Positions 1-8,400 of a stretch of 64,000 nucleotides of DNA are shown here, one piece after another. The translations under genes and the position numbers were made by a program. The first letter of the stretch is position 1. Every line of letters begins with the position of its first letter. Origin of the DNA: Symsagittifera roscoffensis (lineage: Eukaryota; Xenacoelomorpha; Acoela; Convolutidae); the NCBI RefSeq assembly GCF_963678635.1, contig NC_087069.1, forward strand, positions 8,070,633 through 8,134,632, in the 5' to 3' direction. A model generated the notes under the pieces. The model ran no database searches, had not been told where the DNA came from, and saw only the letters and a list, made by a program, of their open reading frames with translations.

Positions 1-699
1 TCTTTGCTTAAAAGACAATCTGTCTTTCTTTGTCTCTGCCTACTTCCAGCTTCACATCCTGCGTATTAGCTATGAAGCTGACATGTCGTTCTTGATGTTG
101 ATTTCATTGCTCGACAGGCGCACTCAGAACTCCTACTGCGGTCGTTTTCTGTAATTTGGGGATACGGAATTGGTTGAACATCCCAGTCAGACCACTTACG
201 AGGATGGTAGTCTGTCGTATAAGCAATAAGCTACAGATAATAAGCCTACACTGGGTAGTCACATGGTTCAAAACAATTTTCGATGTCATCTTTTCTGCTG
301 CCTTGTCTTTCGATAGAACTATTAACTTGCCACGCCATTTGGGATCAACATAAATACCACACAAAAAACTTCAGGGATTTGGTGGATTTTCAACAAATGC
401 AGGTTGCCCATATGTTCATCAGGCTTATTTTATGAACTGAATTAGTTGAAGCTTTGATTTCACAGAGCTTTCTACTCTATTAAAAGAGACTGGTGATATA
501 CGCTTAAGTGAAAAAAATTTGATTACCAGTGTTTTCTGAACCTGCGGATGTTTCCATGAGCGTTTCAAATTTTTCCTGCAAGTTTTCGATTAATTTAAAT
601 CATCTTTAAATCGCAATCACTAACTGCTTTTTTATTTTCGAGTTTTGGAAAATCGGTTCACAGCTCCTAATAGTAATCTTCGTAGGTATCTTCGATTGG

Positions 700-975
700 A
701 TTGACGAAGCAGTTCCCGTGTTTTTTTCTGCGCATCCAACTTTTAGTCATACATGATCTTTAGTTACCCAGTTTTTTTTATCTCTCAATTATGTTTTTCG
801 TTCATCTTTTTCAGCCGCTTTTTTTTTACAGTTTCTTGCCTTCTCCTTTGCTGGTTTTTGTGATAAACATCCACATTTGCCTCATGTTTCAATTTCGTGG
901 CTTTAATTTCATCTCCGCTCAATCTGTTCAACAATATCAGGCGCAACTGTAATTGTTGACATCTTTTCCCGCTTT
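700..975 (-). pseudogene. Coding-like minus-strand remnant, unrecognised charged protein
   Basis: Read on the minus strand, an ATG near 973 opens a short frame (MSTITVAPDIVEQIERR) that stops almost at once. The neighbouring frame continues with a Lys/Arg/Glu-rich helical stretch ending KKKRLKKMNEKHN before another stop. Further downstream (toward 700) lies a piece with KLDAQKKTRELLRQSNR. The continuity of charged, helix-like residues across frame changes suggests a broken gene or exon remnant. I do not recognise the family, and the evidence is composition only. It could also be chance in AT-rich DNA. Confidence 0.25.
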
Positions 976-1290
976 TTTAAATGGGTACTTTTACTCCTGG
1001 TGGCATTTTTTCATCCATCGGCTGAAGTTTGTGTTTGTGGTAATTTAAGTGGCATTTGCAAAAAATCGTTTTTTCAAAAGTTGCAACTTTCTGAGCAGAT
1101 TAACCTGTGCTTAGAACATGTAAATGTTTCGTTCCCTCTTGAGCCAATCATCCTCCATTGTTGTGCTTCCTTCCATAGTATTGGCCAATAGGGTTGAACC
1201 AGGGCTTCACAGTAATGGCCTTGTCGTGGATCTTCGTCTGTTTGCAGTAGAATACAATGTTACTTAATCCGCATATTACAATATGTTGAT

Positions 1291-1356
1291 CTTGTGAACT
1301 ATTTCCCCCCATATTGCAATATGGGGGGGGGGGGGGGGGGGGGGATAGTTCACAAG
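1291..1356. repeat. Hairpin with 22-base G run
   Basis: The left arm CTTGTGAACTAT (1291-1302) is the exact reverse complement of ATAGTTCACAAG (1345-1356). Inside it, CCCCCCATATTG (1305-1316) pairs with CAATAT plus the start of an uninterrupted run of 22 G (1323-1344). The result is a near-perfect hairpin with an expanded G homopolymer on one side. It sits at the edge of a dispersed C-rich repeat also found near 22.4 kb and 38.9 kb. Confidence 0.8.
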
Positions 1357-1445
1357 GTACAAAATTCGTAAACGCTTAACTGTTCAATTCTTTCTTCATA
1401 GGGGGGAGATTCGTTACAAGGTACCATAGGGGGGTAATAATTAAC
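1315..1445 (-). repeat. Dispersed C-run repeat, copy 1 (minus orientation)
   Basis: Read on the minus strand this carries C run, GGTACC, TAACGAATC, C run, an A-rich part with AACAGTTAAGC, and a second GTACCTTGTGA unit followed by a C run. The same order appears on the plus strand at 22350-22480 and 38895-39020. The three copies share the motif TAGTAACGAATC next to C runs, so this is a short dispersed element, probably non-autonomous. No coding capacity. Confidence 0.6.
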
Positions 1446-1855
1446 AAGATCCCAATATGTTTATTATGTACTGTGTATCCTCGCTCGCTCGTTTGTTACG
1501 GAACACAGTGAAGAAAAAGGGAAATATACTAAACTCCATATCTTTCGTATGTGCTAGTCCTATTTTTTATACCTGCTCATTCAATTCTCGTTGAACTATT
1601 GATTGCATTTGAAAAATTTGATGAATTTATTAATAAGTTTCCAATAAAATTAAAAGAAGTTTTAGTTAACTTGTTGCATCGTGTTTTAATGCAGCGGCAT
1701 GAAGCCGGAAAAGAGCTCAGAAATGAGCCGCTAAAAAAACTAGAAAATCTTCGGTAAAAAATCCAAGCACTGCAGCTAGTTATTAATCTCATTATAAATC
1801 ATACGAAAACTGTCGAAACAACGATTTGACTCTTAATGAATCTTGTTCTGTTTAG

Positions 1856-4800
1856 TGGCTATTCGTACTATTGGAACAGAGAGAGTGATCTGGTCACGTG
1901 GTTGCACCCTCTGGATGAAGATGCAGTCATCACGCTGGCGGCATCCAAATTAGCAGAAGCAGTGGCTGCGAAGAAGTTAGCTGAAACTAATGTAAGGAAA
2001 TTAATCTTGTATCCATATTGAGTCGGGGTGCGCAACCGTTTTTTAGATATAAATACAAATTTGAACAAAAACAGCCGGTTGCTGTGGCATTTTTGTGTCG
2101 TTTTTTTGAGGGGGAGGGAGCTAGCGTCCACCTCCCCCAACTTTCAAATCAGTTTCAACCAAACAACCGTAGACCAAACTACAATAATGGCTTACATTTT
2201 GTTCCGGCTTAAATGCACTTTTCGTGGTTTGACCTTTGATTTTTAAGTTCAATTCATTTCTTTTGTTAAAAGCAAGGCAAACTCCACTATCGAACATCAA
2301 ATATGTAAAGGTCACGGAAATTGTGGTCGACCTCTAGTTTAGAAAGTGAATATTGATTTTCAGATTTCCCAGCGAAATAACAAATTTATTTATTGCTCCA
2401 GTTTTCTGAAGTTGCGCTGTGTTTTGCCTCATTTTAGCCGATTTTGTTTCTAAAGTATGTGAATAGTTCAAATGCTCAAATGAGTGAATGTTCATTGTTG
2501 TCTAGTTTTTGACGATTGTGTACATTTGTAACTTAGGAATATAAACAATAATTTTTCTCGCAATTGGTGCGAAATTTCTTTTCAACTCTGTATCAAAATT
2601 TGAACTTCTACCTAGTTTTGTTTTGTAATTTAAGACCTCAGTTTTTGCCATTTTTTCTGACTTGTGTTTGCGAAATGTATATCCGCTTCTGTGATAACAA
2701 TAATAAGTTTGCAAAAATGTGGACTGACGAATTTAATTTTATAAGCCATTTGTCGGCTTGAACAAATTTGTGCCTAAAGAATCCACGTCTGAAGACAAAT
2801 TTATCGGAAACAGCAAATTTGCTCTTTATATTTGTTCTATCCATCCAATTTTTGTGCAGCTCTTCGTTCAAGTTTTTAAGAGATTTGAACGTAGTAAAGA
2901 CTCCTATATACCTCTTGATGGTTTTTTTCAGCAAAAGTCTTAAAATTTGATTTTTCACGGTTTGGTTTTTTAAGTTTTAGTGCCATTCCTTTATTTACTC
3001 AAGCAAAGCTTGTGTTATAGTATGAAGTACCTTTTTTTAAACCTAAGTCGCAAATATTTTTGCGACAAAACTGTTCATTTTGAACGTGTTCATTTTGATA
3101 ATTAACCAGCTATTAAGTACAACCAATGCTAAGGATGTTAACACAGACTGTTATATTACAAATAGCACATTAGCTTAAAGGTATCATGGATCTGTAGCGT
3201 AGAGGTAGGGAAGGATACATGCAACAAAGTGAGAGGGTTCGAACCTGGGCAGGGTCGGATGTTGTTACTAAACTTTTTCGTATACAGGCTAAAATGCGTC
3301 CGCTCGATAAATTGAGGCATATTAGTTGGTAAATTTTTTTTCGAATCAACTGGTACTGCTAATGCATCATAATTGACTAGCTTAATTTAGCAACTATGTA
3401 GACTCATAATCGGCAAGCGTCACTTTAGAATTTTTGTTGACTCAAAGTTTTACTTATTCATTTTTCCCAGTAGCGTTATCGGTCATATTTTGCTTGTGTA
3501 TGCGAAGTGCAACTTCGCCTCTGTGTAAAACGACGGTGTAAATATTTTACCTATTAATCCAGTATCTCAAATTGGGTTAATTTTATCAGAAAGTGTCAAG
3601 AATAAAATGTTCTGGACATTCAATGAGCTTCAAGGCCATTTATTGATTTCTTTAAAATTCAATTATGAAGTTTCTTAAAAATCAGTCACTTGTTTTTCTA
3701 TTTCCTTGCGTTCATGACTCTGCTCTGACTGTCAGTTGGCTATGTTTTATATTTATTACGAATAAATAAACAAATACAAAAATAATGGTTCTATCGATCC
3801 GATATATTTGCAGTTCTCCGTTTCATTTGGTTTTGTTTTTAGAAGCAGATCACCCTGCAGATTAAATCAACCACAGCCTCGAATGCAACAGAAGCTAATA
3901 AAGATGAAAGCGAAGATGAAGATGGGGATGAGGAGGAGGAGCCGAGGTGTTCACACTGTGACAGGATTCTCAACAACGAAGGACTCTGTCCCTCCTGCAA
4001 TAAAGTAAGGCTGGTGTTAGTGAACTAATTGTTCGAATGTTAGGCTGTGTTATTTCACCCGAAAACGCATGACCAAAATGCCATCCTCCAACAAAATAGA
4101 TTAAGTGCGTGAACCATTAATGTTACAAGTTTGTCTATTGAGCCCAAATGAATTTGAAAGACTATGCATGCCATTTTTCCATAGAATCGGGCATTTTAAA
4201 TTTGTTTTTTTTTTTGGAAAAATCACTGTTAATGGAACCAAAAAAAACTGATTTTTGTATTTGATTTTAGCCGAAGCAGATTAAGAAGATGAAGGGGCTC
4301 CGTCCCCCGAAGAGACCTAAAGTGGATGCCAACGAGGAACTGGACCCTATGGACCCAGCTGCCTATGACGAATCAGTGCCCAGGTAAAAAATACATGAAA
4401 CAGTTAATATGATTTATCTCTTAGTCTTGTCAATCAGTTTCGCTGTCTTTAGAAAATTTTGGCTAATATTTTTTCCGGTGTGTTTTTGCCTAAATTCTTT
4501 TTTTTTTGCTGACAAATTCAAGCATAATGGTGAATCAGTTAAAACTTTGACAAATTTTTAGCTTCTAAAAAACGGGTGATAACTTCATCGATCGATTCGC
4601 CGCACCTTTTCCTTTTTTTATCAGTCCATATTTGTCTGTTTAAAGTGAATGTCATTTGGCGCAAAGAAGAACATTGTTGCTTTTTTCAAATTTCGATTAA
4701 CGAAGAGAAGGTAAAAAATGCAATTTCGTGTTAATTTTTTAGGAAAAGTCTTAAAAGTAATGCGAGATCAAATTAATAATTTAGTGGTTTTTTGGAGTAA

Positions 4801-5978
4801 CGTTTTCTTTGTAAGTTGAAATCAAATGCGTTCAACTAAAAATTTAAAATTCAAGTTTTTTTAAGCTTTGGGGCTTGTGTTAAAGAGTCTTCAAAAACTA
4901 AATATTTGCAGATCACAAGCTTAAAAAAACTTGAATTTTAAATTTTTAGTTGAACGCAATTGAATTCAACTTACAAAGAGAACGTTACTCCAAAAAACCA
5001 CTTAAGTATTAATTTGATCTTGCATTACTTTTAAGACTTTTCCTAAACCCCCCCCCCCCCCCCATTTGAATTTCAATTTCGAAAAGTGGTCTCAACCTTG
5101 TCATAATGTAATGAAACTTTGCATGGTAAACAAAATAACTCTTTTGAACAGATTTGTTCTTAAATTTCACATCGTAACATCACGCATTTAGTCAATAAAA
5201 AACGGGAAACAACTATGAAATTGTAAACTTTGAAATGTTGGCGGATAAATATTCAGTCTTTGAAACTCGCAGGTTGAAAAGTTAGCTTTTCTTCAATTGT
5301 CTGTCGGCTTTTTTTGTTTTAAAGGTAGTTGTCTGTTTTTGTAATTTTTGTTTATTCTCTGACTGTTCTATGGGTTTTTCTTGGTGTTGATTAAGAGTCG
5401 ATGATCGTAAATCAGACCCTCATATAGGCAATTCAAATGATATAGGACCCTCATATAGGCAGGCCTCGAGGAAAAGTCTTTGGAAATTCGTTCAGGCTCA
5501 AATATACTTTTTGAGGTTTGACTTTTGATTTATTTTTAAGTTCAGATGATTTCCTGTGTTAAAAGGAAGGCAAAATCCACTATCGAACAAAAAGTTTAAG
5601 GTCACGAAAAACGTGATCGACTTCAAGTTAAATTTAATTTTCAGATTTCCCAGCGAAATAAAAAATTGAGCGTATTGATCGAGTTTTCTCAAGTTGGGTT
5701 AATTTTATCAAAAAAAGTGCCAATCATAAATCGTTCTAGAAATTAAAATTCGAATTTTTTTTAATTCGAAAGTTAAGATTTCAAAAACAAGTCAGTATGT
5801 TCTTTCTTTTTTTCCTTTCAATTTGATCTGTTTAAGGGGTACCTGGTCCACTGGACTGATCCAGCAGGGAGCCAAAGCGGCAGACAGTACAGCAGCCGGA
5901 CCCCTCTTCCAACAGAGACCCTACCCTAGTCCAGGCGATGTTCTCAGGGCCAACAGAGAACAACCCAATAGCGATTAG
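1856..5978 (+). CDS. PQBP1: Polyglutamine-binding protein 1, 3' part (four exons)
   Basis: Exons fitted by GT-AG boundaries and phase: 1856-1991, 3843-4004, 4271-4383 and 5837-5978 (stop TAG). PQBP1 is a nuclear splicing factor whose WW domain binds proline-rich partners and whose disordered C-terminus binds the U5 snRNP 15 kDa protein. Exon 1856-1991 encodes the second half of the WW domain ([14 protein letters not shown]) and a helical Ala/Lys tail. Exon 4271-4383 carries [12 protein letters not shown], and the last exon carries GTWSTGL and [15 protein letters not shown], the conserved C-terminal signature of the family. The N-terminus and first WW strand are missing, probably upstream of the window. 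The exon 3843-4004 adds an acidic run and a CxxC-x9-CxxC motif that I do not know from vertebrate PQBP1. Boundaries are in phase throughout and no stop or frameshift is seen, so the gene looks functional. Identity is firm; the junction between the first two exons is inferred from phase. Confidence 0.88.
2205..2400 (+). repeat. Dispersed repeat pair, copy A (PQBP1 intron)
   Basis: This segment matches 5490-5665 with many substitutions and small indels. Shared landmarks in order are a TTTGAC-TTTGATTT block, TTTTAAGTTCA, GGCAAA-TCCACTATCGAAC, AAGGTCACG, and TTCAGATTTCCCAGCGAAATAA. Both copies lie in introns of the same gene, in the same orientation. No open frame is conserved, so a mobile or duplicated non-coding element is the simplest reading. 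Confidence 0.75.
3188..3420 (+). mobile_element. tRNA-headed SINE-like element
   Basis: A tRNA-like head (3188-3260) has an A-box-like block (TAGCGTAGAGGTAGG) and a strong B box (GGTTCGAACC), with CATGCAA where an alanine-type anticodon loop would fall. The acceptor stem does not pair well, so it is not a working tRNA. It is followed by a body containing GAATCAACTGGT (about 3341). The same body motif with a tRNA-like head occurs at 11700-11870, and headless at about 15080. That association of Pol III boxes with a repeated body supports a SINE. Confidence 0.6.
3555..3660 (+). repeat. Short dispersed repeat, partner at 5690-5760
   Basis: Both copies share TCTCAAATTGGGTTAATTTT / TCTCAAGTTGGGTTAATTTT, followed by ATCA, a run leading to AAGTGCCAA or AAGTGTCAA, and GTTCTGGA or GTTCTAGA. 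It lies in a PQBP1 intron. In the 5.7 kb location it directly follows the other intronic repeat, so the two may be parts of one older element. Confidence 0.6.
4742..5043. mobile_element. Foldback/MITE-like element in PQBP1 intron
   Basis: Left arm 4742-4868 and right arm 4917-5043 are reverse complements over about 127 bases with few mismatches, separated by about 48 bases. The termini read GGAAAAGTC and GACTTTTCC and are flanked by TA on both sides (4740-4741, 5044-5045), the target-site signature of mariner-like elements. There is no coding capacity, so this would be a non-autonomous copy. A run of 16 C follows at 5048-5063. High arm similarity suggests a fairly recent insertion. Confidence 0.8.
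5490..5665 (+). repeat. Dispersed repeat pair, copy B (PQBP1 last intron)
   Basis: This is the partner of 2205-2400, in the same orientation. It contains GGCAAAATCCACTATCGAAC, AAGGTCACGAAAAACGTG and CAGATTTCCCAGCGAAATAA. Just before it (5415-5465) is a short direct repeat with two copies of GACCCTCATATAGGCA. Confidence 0.75.
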
Positions 5979-7240
5979 CTGCAAGCTGCGTCTTCTATAT
6001 AGGAACAGAAATGGAGTCACGGTGAAAGATCGACGAGAAATGATCCTGTGTTGATGGATGTCAGCCGAAAAAAAAACTAACAGAGGTTTAGCTTCGCGCA
6101 TAAAAGCAAAACTTATATCAAATTCTTGTTGTTTTGCCAAATGTCGCCTCGTAGCAGAGAGATTGAAAAGTTGAGATTTTGGTTCAAAACTGTATCGTAT
6201 CTTTAGATAGTCTTGCTTTATTGTTTGTTTTAAAAAGAAATAAATAGAAAATGTTTTCGCCTGTTGATTCGCCAGAGATCTCAAAAAAACGTTTGTCTTG
6301 TAAAAAAGGCAAATGAAACGTTTGAGAAAAAATTATGCAGTGGTTAAACTAGTAACAAATCTCATCCCCACAAAAAATGAGCCAATTCTATGAAAAAAAA
6401 ACTCATTGATCGGATAAAAGGAAGAAATTAATTCTACGAAACACTCATTTGGCTACCAAATCAACTCAATTCATCGTATGTGGCTGATTGGTAGTACGAG
6501 ACGCAGACGTAGCCAAATTTTTACTAACTCGAGGCTTGTTTCCATTTTTCTTATTGCACTTTATAGTTCAGCGTTTCGTTGTGTCGTGGCTAGTGATTGC
6601 AAAGCGCAGCCTCGTCTCTGTGTAGTATTTTGGATCAAAATGAAAATTTGTGGATCATATCGAAAAATAGTTCAAACGCTTTTTTTCAAAATAGTATTCA
6701 CAGTTTTTTTTTCAATTGAGTCTTAAGTGTTGCCACAGTAGCATTACGATAGGTAATTGAAATTGATTTCAATAATCTTAGGACGAAATCAGTATTTCAA
6801 CAGTCGCACTTTATAATTTTCAACAATTATCAACAAATTTGAAAATGATATTTCTTCTTGTTACATATGATTACTTTAAAGCCTGAATCAAACAAACTCT
6901 TGAGCCGCAGTGAAGTGCGTTAGTTTATGAATGTCTTCATACTTATCATCAGTACGTATAAAACAAGCCCGTTTTCTGCTCCATTGAGGAGTCACGTGCA
7001 GATTTTGATATTTATACTCAGATTTTTTTTCAGATCCATCGAAGATGCTATTGACCACAATAGTACGAAGTTACTGACATGCTTGACTCTGGCATTGTCT
7101 CTAGAGACACATTTTTGCCCAGGAAATTTCTGTCAATTGCTTTTTGAGACGAGTTATCTAACCTCTCCAAGAAAACTGTCAAAAATGACTCTGTTTTTCC
7201 TATTCATCTCCGCTTGAAAGTACAATTTGGCAATGTGACT
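5979..7240. other. Intergenic region downstream of PQBP1
   Basis: No gene is recognised. Directly after the PQBP1 stop there is a 3' UTR-like stretch, with an AATAAA at about 6239 that could serve polyadenylation. A SINE-body-like repeat sits at 6478-6620. The open stretch at 6927-7217 has no recognisable domain and is not supported as a gene. Confidence 0.5.
6478..6620 (+). mobile_element. SINE-body-like repeat
   Basis: The segment with TTTTACTAACTCGAGGC, TTTTTCTTATTGCACTTTAT and GTGTCGTGGCTAGT matches 22262-22345 in the same order. The 22 kb copy has a tRNA-like head; here the head is degraded. This defines a second SINE-like family in the window. It is followed by GCGCAGCCTCGTCTCTGTGTA, which resembles GTGCAACTTCGCCTCTGTGTA at about 3508. 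Confidence 0.55.
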
Positions 7241-8157
7241 AACAATTGCGAAGTGCAGATTATTGTACCAAACTAAAAATGATGGGGTTACAGTTCGGCC
7301 CGTTTATTCATCAAAAGATATTGAGCAGCTTGAAAAGGTTGCTGATAGAATATAAAATCGGCAATCAAGCGTACCTGGTGCAAATTCGGCAAATAATGGA
7401 GCACGTGTATGCAGTGCTAATGGTAAATTTACTTAGCGCTATAACTCTGATGAAAAACGTGGTCATGGATAAAAATCAGCCAACTCCAAAGAAAAGTTAA
7501 CATGCTCAATGATGAGGCTTTTCATGGTAAAATGATGGCTGTTTAAAGACAGAGTTTAGTTGTCTTATTATGAAAATGGAGCAAAATTCATTGAACGTTA
7601 GAAATAATTTTGAAATTCTTTCTCTTAACATCGGATCTCTTTCAAAAATGTAGAAGTTTTTTTGTGCTATTTGCTATCAAATAAATTTAACCCGGCAGTT
7701 ATTGTTTTGAAAGAATTTTGGCAAACGAACGAAGCGGAATGGTTCAAAGTTGATAGTTATCAATCATTCTTTGCTTCACTCAAAAACAGTACTTGCAGTG
7801 AAGCCCTTTTTCTTAAAAATTATTCAGATGTAATTGAAGTCAAGTAACGCGCAATCTCATCAGTTTGAACAAATTGTATCGGTTTCTTTAAACACAAATG
7901 CTCCGTCAAGAATAGGAGAAACTCGAGAGAGTTGCATTGACCATGTTATAAGTAATCGTGATTTGGACAATAAAATTATTAAAATGTTATATTGTGATAT
8001 ATGAGTTTTTCGCATGTCACCAGCTTAGTTGTGCCGCTCAAAAAAGCCAGACAAGAGGAGACCTCTTTTTAACTGGCGTGGGGTTCTTGGGAAAACTTCG
8101 GGTGATGATACAGTCTGCAAGTTTCTGTAGAAATTGAACTGTGGACTAAGTACAAAA

Positions 8158-8206
8158 AACGCGTACGCGTAAATTTGAGGCGTACGCGTTCAAGCTTAGT
8201 ACGCGT
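8158..8206. repeat. Clustered ACGCGTACGCGT palindromic motif
   Basis: The motif GTACGCGT recurs three to four times in about 50 bases (8158-8206), including the palindrome ACGCGTACGCGT. An isolated ACGCGTACT follows at about 8441. This CpG-dense cluster is out of keeping with the AT-rich surroundings and lies between the endonuclease and RT remnants of the decayed LINE. Function unknown. Confidence 0.6.
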
Positions 8207-8375
8207 TTGTTTGGATACAATTGATTGTATTAGTAACAATATAGTTTATTTAGTTTATTCAATAAGAACAGAATTGGAATCCAAGATAAATAGATTTTTC
8301 CCTTTCAGAAAATATAATGCAAAACTAAATTTTTCCGAAAATCCGTGGTTTAAAACCGCAATAAAAACTTTGCTG

Positions 8376-8400
8376 TTAGGGTTAGGGCTAGGAATAGGGT
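8376..8400 (+). repeat. Short telomere-like repeat
   Basis: Two tandem TTAGGG units (8376-8387) are followed by degenerate GCTAGGAATAGGGTT. It is very short and could be chance, but it sits in an interrupted part of the LINE remnant. Confidence 0.4.

Larger units (their letters stand above)
1..1855. other. Non-coding stretch upstream of the PQBP1 WW exon
   Basis: No exon that I can join to PQBP1 was found here. The WW exon at 1856 begins with one base that completes a codon, so an upstream exon ending in two bases must exist, either outside the window or unrecognised here. The stretch holds a hairpin with a 22-base G run (1291-1356), a minus-strand copy of a C-rich repeat (about 1315-1445), a minus-strand coding-like piece (about 700-970), and an open plus-strand stretch at 1551-1757 that encodes a charged helical peptide I do not recognise. 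Whether this is intron or intergenic DNA cannot be decided from the sequence. Confidence 0.5.
1992..3842 (+). other. PQBP1 intron with repeats
   Basis: This intron starts with GTAAGG and ends with a T-rich tract and TTTTTAG. It holds one copy of an intronic repeat pair (about 2205-2400), a tRNA-like SINE copy (3188-3360) and a second short repeat (about 3555-3660). No further exon that fits PQBP1 was found in it; the flanking exons join in phase 0. Confidence 0.7.

Noticed and set aside
104-364. Open frame of 86 codons on the minus strand, possibly a retroelement polyprotein piece
   Set aside because: A vague resemblance to retroelement sequence only; no motif that can be named, and no flanking pol or LTR.
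1551-1757. Upstream exon of PQBP1
   Set aside because: The encoded peptide does not resemble the PQBP1 N-terminus or the first WW strand, and it ends in a stop rather than a donor in the needed phase.
3188-3260. Functional tRNA-Ala gene
   Set aside because: The A/B boxes are present but the acceptor stem pairs poorly, and a repeated SINE body follows.
6927-7500. Two plus-strand open frames before the LINE remnant
   Set aside because: No domain recognised; the second may be a decayed LINE leader region but cannot be supported as a gene.
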